A stretch of DNA of 64,000 nt from Euglena gracilis (taxonomy: Eukaryota > Euglenida > Euglenophyceae > Euglenales): contig CP154954.1 of NCBI GenBank assembly GCA_039621445.1, positions 44,557,847 through 44,621,846 on the forward strand, given 5' to 3'. The notes under the pieces were generated by a model. It was not told where the DNA came from. It saw only the letters and a list, made by a program, of their open reading frames with translations, and made no database searches. Shown here in pieces: positions 30,290 through 39,916 of this stretch; position 1 is the stretch's first letter; each line of letters opens with the position of its first letter. A program made the translations under genes and the position numbers.

Positions 30290-30428
30290 CCCCATAACCA
30301 CAGAAGAGGCCAAATTGTGGCACAAGTGGAAATTGGGGGAAATCGAAGATGGTGCAATTGCCCGAGATGTGAATGCATGGGTCAGGGCAGGGAAGATTGC
30401 TACCGAAGGAGCCGAAAGGTCGCATTGG
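30290..30428 (+). CDS. Candidate exon ITTEEAKLWHKWKLGEIEDG
   Basis: Reads ITTEEAKLWHKWKLGEIEDG, then AIARDVNAWVRAGKIATEGA, a mixed charged/aliphatic stretch that looks helical and not like low-complexity translation. Codon use is less GC-biased than in the protease exons. It ends beside a family I/A mobile cluster. No family recognised. The minus strand is also open. Confidence 0.4.
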
Positions 30429-30432
30429 CACC

Positions 30433-30770
30433 AGGCTTCTTTTTTTAAGTCAGGAGACCATCCCTGGGGGGGGCAGGGTTCGATATAAGGAGGGCGTACA
30501 TGGTTTAGATGGGGGGTGTCCCCCCCCCCCTCCTGGCCCACAGGGGGGTCCGGACCACCCCCCCCCCCCACCTGCAAGGGGGGTCCGGACCGACCCTGGG
30601 GGTGTCCCCCCCACCCCCCCCCTCCTGGCCCGCAGGGGGGTCCGGACCCCCCCCCCCCCTATATCGAACCCTGGGGGGGGGGGGGTCAGGGCCGGACCTC
30701 CCCCCCGGGTTTCAATGCGAAGCGGCGATAATTTTTTGTGAATGCCCTCAGACGGTCCCCCAGGGAGTCC
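30433..30770 (+). mobile_element. Family I repeat interrupted by a family A element
   Basis: Starts CAGGCTTCTTTTTTTAAGTC like the copies at 21972 and 51398. After the inserted family A element it continues with GGTTTCAATGCGAAGCGGCG and CCCTCAGACGGTCC, the internal block of family I. Family A therefore jumped into an existing family I copy. Confidence 0.55.
30474..30673 (+). mobile_element. Family A TIR element, 200-bp copy 3
   Basis: CAGGGTTCGATATAAGG start and TATATCGAACCCTG end inside a G run, so the 8-bp duplication is GGGGGGGG on both sides. Internally it carries two partial copies of the GGCCCGCAGGGGGGTCCGGAC block, a short rearranged derivative. Confidence 0.85.
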
Positions 30771-31106
30771 TGTGCCTTGCTGGGTGGGTGGGGGGAACCC
30801 CCCATGGGGGTCTTGCCTGCGGCCTGTGTGTCTTGGCTTGGAAAGTCAAGCAAAAAATAGTATGCCTTGACCTACCCATCTCCCTTTTTTCTGATCCCGT
30901 CAACCCCTCCCCCTCCCCCGCCCCCAGACGCAACAAAGCATAATGACGCAAAAAAAAAGGTCTTTTAATGCTTGAAATGCTTCAGCGCCAGGGGTTTGCA
31001 GTGCATGGCCACGCTTCCATGCCCCCCCCCCCCCAGCCCTCCGCCGGCTCCTCCCTCCTCGTTGGCCGCAGCCTCGCCTGTCTCTGCCAGGCACCCCCCA
31101 CCCCAA

Positions 31107-31198
31107 ATGGCCGGGGGGCACTGGCTGCTCGCCACCGCCCTGCTCGCCCTCTGCAGCCCCGCGGTGGCAGACCACGCTGCTGTCTTTGTCATTCAAGG
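31107..31198 (+). CDS. CP2 exon 1: signal peptide
   Basis: ATG at 31107 opens [20 protein letters not shown] followed by [11 protein letters not shown]. Short polar start, hydrophobic core [10 protein letters not shown] and an AVA-D cleavage-like site are textbook for secretion. The 3' edge is uncertain. Confidence 0.75.
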
Positions 31199-33339
31199 CC
31201 CATCTGGGGAACCCACACCCCACTCCCTGGAGGTTTGACCAGTTGGCAGCCAGGCCTGCGCCCGCCAGCCTGGCCACTTTGGGAGTGACTACCTCTCCAC
31301 CCGCCATCTTGGCCCTCCCGAATTTTTTTGGCGGTTCCCAAAATTCCGCAAAAAAAAACCGCCCGGTGTTTTCCCTCCGCCCCGCTTTTCTACCAAGTAT
31401 TTTTTTTGAACAAAATAGTGTGGAAGGTTTGCGGTTGTGATTGTGGACGCTGACGGGTATTCACTAACCGCAGTTGACCTTGGGAGACAAGAGACCCTTC
31501 CCCCCAAGGGGGCCCCCCAGCGGTGGACGCCCTGGCTTTATGGCCCCGCCCCGCTTCCGAGTGTCCGGCAAAACATAAGTCAACGGCGGCGTGGGGCAGA
31601 CCCCCTCACAGCGGCGGACCTCGCCGCGCTGCGGGCGCGGGCCGCGCCAGAGGGCTGGACGTTCACCGTGGGGCGGGGCGTCGCTTACACCACAGGGCCC
31701 CCATCCCCCGGGGTCCAGCCAGCCAGCCAGCCAGCCCCCTTTCTCCCGCCAGCCCAACTTCGCCCGCCTCTGAGCCGGACTCCCCCGGGGGGGGCCGCTA
31801 CGCGACGCCCCGCCGCAGGTCGCAACGCCGCCACCGGCCGCCGCCTCGCGGACCTCACCGGCCTCGCCCCGCCGCCGGACTTTGTGGAGGCCGCCGCGCC
31901 CAGGGCGGCGATGGGGGAGGGGAGGGAATGGCAGGGGGCGGCGTTGCTCTTCCTTCCCCCCTTCAGTGCCCCGGGCGATGCCGCCTGCGGATGCCCCCCA
32001 CAAGGATCCCACCCACTCAAGTGTCCTGCGGGGTCGATCCATTTTGGGGCGACTTTCTCTTCGTACCTGAATATAAAACTCGAGAAAATCCAGAAGATAA
32101 ATGGAATTGGCGAAAAATGCCCCCTGTTTTTGAAAGTGGACATACCCCCTCCCTATGTCCGACCCTCCCCGATGTTGTTGAAAATGGTGACGGCACAAAA
32201 GATGTTCCAAAAAAGCTCAATATTTGGGGTTTTCCTGGCTTATTTTGGAATATGTTGCCTGACATATTTTCTCCCATTTCAAACTTGAGCAAGTTGTATT
32301 ACGGATTGCAAATACTGCAAAAACAAGATACCAAAATCCTGAATGGTATGGTTTATAATATTAAGCACTGCGAACATGGCAATCTTCGTGTTGAGGAAAA
32401 CCCCTTCACAAAAAACACAGAACCCTCCTCCCTGAGGGTCTTGATATTCCACCCCAACATAGAACCAGGGTTGTTTTCAGGGGCTGGGGTTGGTTTTGTT
32501 CCAGAAGGTCCCAAGCACTCAAATTGCATCAATATTTTGGATCTCCAATTCCCCCTATTTTTTTCCCAATTAGTTTCCTGGGAGTGCAATCCAAATGAAT
32601 GCATCTCCAGGTGTATTGCACTGCAGAAATGTTTCCTAGAACCTGGAGGCCTCCCAACCCCCCACACACACCATAACCTGGGAGGGCCCCCCCCCCCCCC
32701 CCCCAGAGGGTGTCCCAGATGTCCCCCTGAAAGCGACGCTGCCCGCCACAGAGACGAAGGATCTGGACAGCCCGCTGCCGGAGGAGTTTGACTGGCTGGT
32801 CTTTGTGCAGCAGTGGTACGGGGTCCTGGGGCAGCCTGACCAGACGACAATTGTCCCGCCTTCCGTCTGGCAGAGCATCCCGTCAATAAGTTGCCAATTT
32901 CCCGTTGTGTGGTTGGCTTGTGTTGTTCTCCATTGTTCTGAAGTTGACAGCATGAGGTTAACTAAAAGTTGTTGACCCGCCCCCCACAATGGAGAGTCTG
33001 TGGAATGGAGTGGACAACCCCCCCAGAGGAGGTTCCTCCATTTTCGCCCTGAAAGGTTTTTGGGTTGGGTTAGTGAATGAGTGGGTGGAGGCTCAGAAAG
33101 AAACTTTGGCATGTGTATGCGTAGTGTGTGTGCATTGTGTTGTGTGTGTGTGTTGTGTGGTGTATGCTGTGCTGTGCTGTGTTGCTCTGCACTGTGCTGC
33201 GTTTGGATGAGTTGAGCTTAGTGGTGAATGTGCATGATGTGAGTTGTGTGAATGTGCACATTTTGTGGGGGGGGTGAGTGTGTGAGTGAGTGAGTGAGTG
33301 AGTGAGTGAGTGAGTGAGTGAGTGTGTGTGTGTGTTGTG

Positions 33340-33372
<33 letters not shown>

Positions 33373-33699
33373 CACTCGTATATCTTATAGAATGTGTCAG
33401 TTTACCCCTGTCGGCAGCGACATCCCTGTGAGAGACCAGGGACAATGCGCCGCCAGCTGGGCTTTCGCCACTGTGGGAATGATGGAGTGGGTACTGAAGA
33501 TCAACACCGGTGTTACAAACAGCCAGGGATGCCACAGAAATTTGGGTGCCACCACTGTTTTGTGTCTTTTCTCTTCCGGATGGAATTTGCTCCTGGGGGC
33601 ATTTCTATGTGAACAATGACGTGTCGGGGTTGTTGGATGTTGGACCTCAATCAGTCACACACATACACACACATACACACACACACACAAACACACACA

Positions 33700-33734
<35 letters not shown>

Positions 33735-36700
33735 CACACACACACACACACACACCCGTGCACACGTGCACACGCTCACACAAGTGCGGACAGAAGGCAG
33801 GCAAACCTGATCTGGGCCTCCCTGTGGTTGATCTGTCCGTGCAGCACCTCCTGTCTTGCCGGCCCAACCGAAAACAGACGGCCCAAGGCAGTCCCGGAAT
33901 TGTCGGACGCAGCCTGGCCGATGAGTGCGCCCCCGATCACCCGGGGATGCGACCCGGGGCCCCTTGCCGGGGACGGCTGCCGCGGGGGCTGGTTCACCCC
34001 GCAGATGCTGCAGCAGCCCGGGGCCATCGAGGACCGGCGCTTCCCGTACGCCGGCCGGGACGTCGACTGCGTGGCCACCGACCTCTGCCCGGGTGGAGGG
34101 GACGCGGCCCTTGGGGAGTGTCTGTCCCTGGGGGAGAGGAGCCGGTCTGAATGGACCCCCCGAGAAGTTTCAGCCGATTCCGAGCAACGTCTTGTTGTCC
34201 AGCAGAAAGAACCGCAAGTGAGCCAGCCATCCCCCCCAGGGTGTCAAGTGGGGGAGGGGAGGGGGGTCAGACCCCCCCTCCCCCCCTTCGGACCGGGGGG
34301 GGGGGTCCAGGACCCCCCAGGAACCCCAAAAATGTTTTTACAGGGGGAGAGGCAGGGATAGATGGGAAGCCTTGAAGGGGGGGGTCGGACCCCCCCCTCC
34401 TACCTCGAAACTGAAGGGGGCCCGGAAAGTTTTCGGTTTTGTGAACAGGCAAAGGCCCGAAACGCAGGCCAAAATTGGGCAAAAATCCCTGATTTTTTAT
34501 TGAAACTAATTCCAAAAATGCCCATTTTTTTAAATTTTTTAAATTCTAACATTTTTTTTTTCACGTGGAAAACACCAAAACATCAAAGAATGCAATGGCC
34601 AGGGGGGTCCGGACCCCCCCCACCACCCACCTCAAAACCGAAGGGCTTCCCATCTCTCCCTGGGGAGGGGGTGGTGGTCCGAACCCACCTGCCCCCCCTC
34701 TGGGGGAGGGAGGGAGTCCAACCCCCCCCCCCCCCCTCCCCGTTCACCTAATGCCCTGCCCCCCACCCCCTGCAGCCCTCCCCCCGGCCCTGCCCGGTGG
34801 CCAAGGCGTTCGGCCACGAGTACATCCCCCTGCCCCCGCAGGAGGAGGGGCGGGTGCATGCCATCAAGCGCATCATTTGGAACGAGGGCCCGGTGGCGGC
34901 CGCAGTCCAGGGTTCGATACAAGGGGGGTGTATGGGGTTTAGGCTGCCCCCCCACCCCCCCTCCTCTTGGACCGAGGTGTCCGGGCCACCCCCCCCCCTC
35001 GCCTTGCAAGGGGGTCCAGATTGACCCTGGAGGGTATCCGGGTCCCCCAAAAGGTCAATTTTCTCCTTCTGGCACTTTGCGCCCTTTTTTTTTGGAATTT
35101 GCCCAAAACGTGCCCAAAATGGCACTTTTGGCTGACTTTGGGCGGCAAAATTTTCCGCCTGGCGTTTTGTGCCGGGCCAAAAATCGGTCACCCGGGCCAT
35201 GCCACTGTTTCGATGGGGGGGGGGGGGTCCCTTCCCCTTCCACGAAGAGGGCTCCCCACCTGCCTTTATATTGAGCCCTGCCGCAGTCGCAGTGAACCGC
35301 GCCTTTCAGGCCTACACTGGAACAGAAGCTTCTTGCCCACACCGAAAACAAACTCGCGCGCACACACACATGCACAGGCAAACTCTATCAGGTAAAACCC
35401 CGCAAGTGTAAAATCAGTTTCATATTTGGGCGGAAATTTCAAGACCCCCACGGGGGGTTTAATCACCTCCTCTCCTCGGATGTCGGTGATTCAGTGGCCT
35501 CGGCACTCGAAACGCCCGAAATTGAGCCATCAAGCGAGTCTCCGAAGAGGGTTTCTTCCATTGGAAGCAACACAAGAGGACTACGAGGCACAAAATGGAA
35601 AAGGACAGAAAGTCGCCAGAAGCTTGGGTTTCCCCCATATATAACCCCCCCCCCCCGGATCCAAAGCTGATGTTTTATATTTGGGGGGGGTGCATTTGGG
35701 GGGTTTTGCATTTTTTCCCCCTGGATTGAAGGATGTTTCCTGCATAATTTCAAAAGGCCAACAGTTTTCCCTCTGGAAGGTCAGCCCACAGGTGGGGGGA
35801 CAACGACAACCCCCCCCCTGTGGGGGTGTCGGAGGAGTTGAGCCAGCCCCGCCGACCCAGGGGCTCCTGCCGCGGTGGCATCTTCAACGAGGAGAGCGAT
35901 GCCCCCCCCACCCAGGGCCCACCGACGGGCACCGCCCCAGAGCCCTTGTGATGGAGCTGCGTGCTCCGCTGCGATGGCGGAGGTATGTCTTTGGAATGGA
36001 CCCCGCCCGCATCCCACCCCCCCGGGGGGTCTTGCGCGCTGGACCCCCTCCTTGTGCTGAAGTTGCACCTCACCAACAACTTTTTTCCCCAAAAACGTTG
36101 AGAAAAGCAATCTAACTGTGAAAAGGACATTGTTTTGAGGGCTTTGGGTATTCTCCTTAGTTGCCGCCAGCACGGAGCCTTTTTGGACGCCCCCGCTTGA
36201 ACCCCCTCAACACATCCGCGAATTTCTCGCCGAGTGGATTTGCTCCTCCTGCATTCCTGACAGCCCCCTCTCCTCGCTTAACTCGCCAGTACGCATTTGC
36301 TGAGGGCTGCCATATGCATTTGCCTTCACTTTGCTGCATCCGCACCTCCACGTCCAATTTTCGGATGCCTGGCCTTGATTAGGTCACCAAATGGTGGCCC
36401 TCACAACAAAAACTATTAAGAGGTGGACCAAGGTTGTGTCCACTTTTTTTGAGTAACAAAAATCATGTGCATCGATGGGGCTGGGGCTTCTGTGGATTAC
36501 AGGGATAATGTTCAGACAAAACGGTCATCCTCCGTTTGATGTGCCCCCAGGGGAAATTTCACGTGACGGGGGAGGTGGCCCGGCGCTGAGACAGGTCAAC
36601 AGAGAATCAAAGATGATTTTCTGTCCCCTTCCCCGCTGCCCGCCCTGGCTGCAACCATGCGGTGCTCCTGATGGGGTGGGGGCCGGGGTACTGGCTGCTG

Positions 36701-37101
36701 CGCAACTCCTGGGGCCCCGGCTGGGGGGAGGCGGGCTACATGCGCATCCGCCACGGGTGCCACGGCGTCGGCCGCTACGCCAACTACGTCGTCCACCCGT
36801 ACCGTATGCGCTCTCTGCCCCGCCACAGAGAAACCTCGTTTGGTTTTCATCACGAGTACGGGGCACTTGTTTTGTGGCAGGCATTTGGACGCCACCTTGT
36901 TACCGAGAGGAATGACACTAGCACGACGAAGCTAGGGACCCATCCCATACCGCGCGGCGGGAGGCCATTTGGTGGCAGAGCCAGAACCTGCCGCTGCCTT
37001 CCACAGGGGACGCCAGCTCCCTCCACTGCCAGGCTCGCTCCGTGCAGGGCCACCTCCGCGGGGCTCAGGCCAACTGTCCGCACTCATTGGCGTGGGGCTG
37101 A
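31107..37101 (+). CDS. CP2: papain-family protease homologue with Ser in place of the catalytic Cys
   Basis: Eleven segments rebuild a complete C1 protein. They are an N-terminal signal peptide, a propeptide with [20 protein letters not shown], and a maturation region LPEEFDW. The active-site block reads [12 protein letters not shown], so the catalytic Cys is Ser (AGC, 33455-33457). Next come [19 protein letters not shown], the Cys-rich [41 protein letters not shown] (catalytic His) and [18 protein letters not shown] (Asn). A short tail ends in a TGA at 37099-37101. His, Asn and the oxyanion Gln remain. Ser-type members occur in known SERA-like C1 proteins. The role here may be non-proteolytic or altered catalysis. 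Length and block order match CP1. Confidence 0.85.
31577..31671 (+). CDS. CP2 exon 2: propeptide
   Basis: Frame [20 protein letters not shown] then GWTFTVG. The helix followed by WTFTVG(R)N matches the end of the inhibitory propeptide of papain-like proteases (W-x-A-G-x-N pattern). It joins in frame to [15 protein letters not shown] of the next exon. Confidence 0.65.
31819..31911 (+). CDS. CP2 exon 3: propeptide continued
   Basis: After a CGCCGCAG acceptor the frame reads [20 protein letters not shown] then FVEAA. Joining to exon 2 gives WTFTVGRNAATG. The 3' edge is not resolved. Confidence 0.65.
32020..32650 (+). other. Unexplained open frame of about 210 codons in a CP2 intron
   Basis: An AT-balanced stretch stays open in one frame with a protein-like composition, for example [39 protein letters not shown] and [13 protein letters not shown]. 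Stops are absent for over 600 bases at about 45 percent GC, which is unlikely by chance. Codon use differs sharply from the GC-rich protease exons. It is not a known protease segment. It could be an additional exon, a captured gene fragment or a retrocopy. No family recognised. Confidence 0.4.
32719..32798 (+). CDS. CP2 exon: maturation site
   Basis: Encodes [20 protein letters not shown] then EEFDWL, the start of the mature enzyme. A GTCTTT donor at 32799 and the acceptor TGTCAG at 33400 are in matching phase 0, a canonical GT-AG intron. Confidence 0.8.
33200..33395. repeat. GAGT and GT microsatellites
   Basis: (GAGT)n at 33275-33325 followed by (GT)n to about 33370, inside the CP2 intron before the active-site exon. 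Confidence 0.9.
33401..33509 (+). CDS. CP2 exon: altered active site
   Basis: Encodes [20 protein letters not shown] then [17 protein letters not shown]. Compared with [10 protein letters not shown] of CP1, the three residues before Trp are Ala-Ala-Ser. The nucleophile position is AGC at 33455-33457. The rest of the block is conserved, so this is not random decay. A GTGTTA donor follows. Confidence 0.88.
33655..33780. repeat. (AC)n microsatellite
   Basis: About 120 bases of CA/ACAC repeats in the short CP2 intron 33510-33800. Confidence 0.9.
33801..33862 (+). CDS. CP2 exon: LSVQHLLSC
   Basis: Acceptor GGCAG at 33800 matches the phase of the donor at 33510 and gives [20 protein letters not shown]. 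It ends at CTTGCCGG, an 8-bp direct repeat that recurs at 33963-33970. Confidence 0.7.
33971..34092 (+). CDS. CP2 exon: [10 protein letters not shown] block
   Basis: Encodes [20 protein letters not shown] then [20 protein letters not shown]. Equivalent to GDWGCGGG...DYPY of CP1. The 3' end is CTGCCCGG (34085-34092), repeated exactly at 34790-34797. Joining across this repeat gives [13 protein letters not shown] in frame. Confidence 0.8.
34798..34907 (+). CDS. CP2 exon: GPVA block, first part
   Basis: Encodes [20 protein letters not shown] then [17 protein letters not shown]. Interrupted directly after the Val codon by a family A transposon with TSD CCGCAGTC. The CP1 exon is uninterrupted at the same residue. 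Confidence 0.85.
34908..35280 (+). mobile_element. Family A element inserted in the CP2 coding sequence (candidate introner)
   Basis: CAGGGTTCGATACAAGG start, TTATATTGAGCCCTG end, perfect 8-bp duplication CCGCAGTC at 34900-34907 and 35281-35288. It splits a codon-continuous block. Removing element plus one duplication (381 bp, a multiple of three) restores [18 protein letters not shown], equal in length to [18 protein letters not shown] in CP1. The interior has in-frame stops, so it must be spliced out or the gene is broken. Confidence 0.93.
35289..35320 (+). CDS. CP2 exon: FQAYTG
   Basis: Encodes [11 protein letters not shown], the continuation after the family A insertion. It joins in frame to [11 protein letters not shown] at 36647. 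CTGG is shared at both edges. Confidence 0.75.
35321..36646. other. CP2 intron, no further exon seen
   Basis: Mixed DNA with C/G runs and an ACACACACATGCACAGG microsatellite (35355-35380). The Pro/Arg-rich translations are not coherent. Confidence 0.45.
36647..36798 (+). CDS. CP2 exon: catalytic His and Asn
   Basis: Encodes [20 protein letters not shown] then [18 protein letters not shown] and [10 protein letters not shown]. Catalytic His and Asn are intact. Unlike CP1, the RNSWG...GYMRI region is a single exon. A GTACCG donor follows. Confidence 0.88.
36936..37101 (+). CDS. CP2 terminal exon with stop
   Basis: Acceptor GAAGCTAG at 36935 matches the phase of the donor at 36799. The frame reads [39 protein letters not shown] and ends PHSLAWG-stop (TGA 37099-37101). 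One Cys pair and no membrane anchor. Confidence 0.65.
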
Positions 37102-37137
37102 TTGCAAGGGAATCTATGGTCTTCCTCCTTTCCTGTT

Positions 37138-37436
<299 letters not shown>

Positions 37437-37717
37437 AGTTTTTTTTTTTGGCTGATTCTGTTGCAAAAAAGGAAGTTTTGGAGTTTAAAAAAAAACCGGC
37501 ATTTCGCGCATCTCACCAGAAAAATTTTCCACACCAAAAAACCACAGGTAACTCCCGAAATCAAGTCCTGATCCAGGGCTTCACCACATGCACACATACT
37601 TATAGACTACATACAGAATAATTATGTCTAATAACACACATATATGGTGCATGCACGCACAAATACATACACACATGTGCGCCACCATAGCCTTCACCAG
37701 CTTCTTTCTCTTCTTTC

Positions 37718-37818
37718 AGCTAGCTGGCCCTGCTAGCAGACCCCCCCCCCCCCGGCGGTTCACTGGCCAAATTTGGACTAGCTGCAGTCCAGCCCTCGGG
37801 GCTTAAAGCAACAGCCTG
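37718..37818 (-). mobile_element. Degenerate half-length family B copy
   Basis: Contains CAGCTAGCTGGCCCTGCTAG, AAATTTGGACTAGCTGCAGT and an end GCTTAAAGCAACAGCCTG, all in the order of the family B left half. The right half is missing and no 8-bp duplication is visible. Confidence 0.6.
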
Positions 37819-37980
37819 CTGTGAATGTGTGAGATGTGCCACCGGTCCGGAGGGGGTGGAGATAAAACTGCCCTGGCATCCTGGCAGGGACACAGACGCA
37901 TGCCGCTCACCCATTCACCCACCTTGGCACACAGCGCCCTTGTTTTCCAGTCGGGGGGACTCCCAGACCCGGGTGGGATG

Positions 37981-38315
37981 TCACGGGAGGTTGGTCTGTG
38001 GGAGGTGGGTGCCGCGGCCGGCCGCGGCCGGCCGTCGCCCAACCAAAACAGAATTTTGGTTGGGCCGCGGCATGCCGCGGCCCAACCACGGCGAATTTTG
38101 GCTTTCAAAATTTTAAATTGGTTGGGCCGCGGCATGCCGCGGCCCAACCAAATTTTTTTTTTGGTTGGGCCGCGGCCGGCCGCAGCCCAACCAACCGAAT
38201 TTTTTATTGCCAAAAAATCGATTTGGTTGGGCCGCGGCATGCCGCGGCCCAACCAAATTATTTTTTTGGTTGGGCCGCGGCCGGCCGCGGCCGACCGCGA
38301 CCCAACCTCCCATGA
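37981..38315. repeat. Array P1 of 30-bp perfect palindromes
   Basis: GGTTGGGCCGCGGC followed by its complement GCCGCGGCCCAACC, with ATG or CGG centres, repeats five to six times with AT-rich spacers of 10-30 bases. The array edges are TCACGGGAGGTTGG on the left and CCAACCTCCCATGA on the right. A sister array is at 40046-40441. No coding frame. Confidence 0.9.
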
Positions 38316-38399
38316 CTGTCCGAGCACTGTTCTGCAAACCACCGTTCTATTTATTTATTGTTCAATTTTTTTCATTTATTTTTCATTTTTATTTGTTAT

Positions 38400-38550
38400 T
38401 TTTTTATTACTGCAAAAGAATTTCCTGATGGTATTTCACTGTGGCCAAAAATAATTCATGAGGTTATTTGAAGGAGTAGGGTTAGGGTTACGATCCTTAT
38501 CCAAACAGCAGAATATTTCCCGCTCAACGTTGTTAGATTGGTCTCTACAA
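38400..38550 (+). repeat. 150-bp direct repeat, copy 1
   Basis: Phrases TTTCACTGTGGCCAAA, ATGAGGTTATTTGAA and CAGAATATTTCCCGCTCAAC recur in the same order at 38892-39041 (491 bp downstream) with a few substitutions. Contains GGGTTAGGGTTA. Copy 1 is followed by the fold-back element at 38546. Confidence 0.85.
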
Positions 38551-38694
38551 GGTACCCAGCGAACCCAAAGAGCCGCCCAACTAGGGTTAAAAACATGGGG
38601 GGACCCGAGCGAGGCGCCGAAGGCACCGAGCGAGGGTCCCCCCATGTGTATTAACCCTAGTTGGGCGGCTCTTTGGGGTAGCTGGTACCTTGTA
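38546..38694. mobile_element. Fold-back hairpin element
   Basis: Two arms of about 60 bases (TACAAGGTACCCAGCGAACC... and its complement ending GGTACCTTGTA) flank a short loop GGCGCCGAAGGC. Arms include AAAGAGCCGCCCAACTAGGG and AACATGGGGGGACC. The second copy of the flanking direct repeat (39035-39060) lacks the long arm pair, so it is probably an insertion or a local inverted duplication. Confidence 0.7.
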
Positions 38695-38891
38695 GGGGCC
38701 AATTTATCACGCCCCAGACCCTGCACACGCCCGCCCCCCTCCCCCTCCCCTCACCCCCCCACACCCCCCCACACCTGATGTCATTTTACATGACATTTCT
38801 TTTGTTTTTTATTTTATTTTATGGTTGTTTTTATTTATTCTTTGGTTTATTTATTTATTTTTTTAATTCTTTTTTTCTTTTAATTTTCAGC

Positions 38892-39041
38892 TTTTTATTG
38901 CTGGCAAAGGATTTCATGATGGCGTTTCACTGTGGCCAAACAGAGTTTATGAGGTTATTTGAAAGAGTAGGGTTAGGGTTACAATTCTTGTCCAAACAGC
39001 AGAATATTTCCCGCTCAACGTTGTTAGATTGGTCTCTACAA
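38892..39041 (+). repeat. 150-bp direct repeat, copy 2
   Basis: Second copy of the 38400-38550 unit, preceded by T-rich DNA like the first. Confidence 0.85.
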
Positions 39042-39107
39042 CGTTTCCAGCGAACCCAAATCCATTTTGGGCCACTTTTGGCAAAAGAACACCTCTCCCC
39101 ATTGTAT

Positions 39108-39909
39108 TTTCAATATAAGTCAAAATTTGCACAAAAAGGACTTAGCCCTCCAAGTATATTGCCAACATGGAAGGGATTTTGTTACCTCCCCCCCCCCCCC
39201 TTGTCCAACGACCGGGCTTGTCTAACGACCACCCCCCCGGTCAGAGACGATCTTTTTGTATACGATGTTGGTTCGGCCAAAATTGCTAAAAGTTGGCTAA
39301 AAACAGTCAAAAATAGCCCAAAATGGCCTAAAATGGCCAAAGGATGGCCAAAAGTGCCCAAAAAGTTGCCAAAAATAGCAAAAATATGGCAAAAATGGCC
39401 AAAAGTAGCCAAAAACAGCCTAAAGTGGCCAAAAATGGGCAAAGGGGGCCAAAGTGTGGCCAACAGTTGCCAAAAGTGGCCAAAAGCGACCAAACATGGC
39501 AAAAAGCGGTCAAAAATGCCTAAAAATTCCCAAAAGTGCCCCAAAAATGTCCAAAAATGGCCAAAAGTGGCCAACCGTAGTCAAGAAATAGCATAAATGG
39601 CCAAAAACAGCCCCAAAATGGCCATATACCCCTATCTATGGTAAATTTTCCTCCGACTTGGGGTCCACCCCCCTTGTCTAACGACCACCCCCCCTGGTCG
39701 GAGACGAACATTGGCCATTTTAGCGACCGCCCCCCCGGTCGGAGACGAACATTAGTGGTCGTTGGACAAGGGGGGGGGGAGGTATTTGAGGGGGGGTGCG
39801 GGGGGGGGGGGGGGGCGGAGCCCCCCCGCCTATGCCAAAGTGAGCCACAAAAACGACTTAGCCCCCGAGTATGTTGCCAACACAGAAGGGATTTTGTTAT
39901 TTGAGGCTC
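39108..39909 (+). repeat. CTCAAATAACAAAATCCC dimer interrupted by a family C element
   Basis: Same dimer as at 9046-9247, in reverse orientation. The first unit is cut at GATTTTGT-TA by the family C insertion and continues TA-TTTGAGG after it. Comparison with the uninterrupted copy proves a TA target duplication. Confidence 0.8.
39183..39784 (+). mobile_element. Family C TA-flanked element, 598 bp
   Basis: TA on both sides; CCTCCCC plus C run plus TTGTCCAACGACC at the left and GGTCGTTGGACAAGG plus G run plus AGG at the right. The interior is a chain of imperfect GGCCAAAA(A/G)T units. A near-identical copy is at 58403-59007 and a short one at 16349. Tc1/mariner-like by target; no transposase. 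Confidence 0.92.
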
Positions 39910-39916
39910 AGATGGG

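Noticed and set aside
31464-32210. 248-codon minus-strand ORF
   Set aside because: It is the complement of GC-rich CP2 propeptide exons, whose + strand reading matches the protease layout.
33070-33375. Thr/His repeat protein on the minus strand
   Set aside because: It is a translated GT/GAGT microsatellite lying in a CP2 intron.
39246-39600. Phe/Gly/His-rich ORFs with apparent repeat periodicity
   Set aside because: They come from the GGCCAAAAAT units of the family C element; the 58.4-kb copy gives the same shadows.
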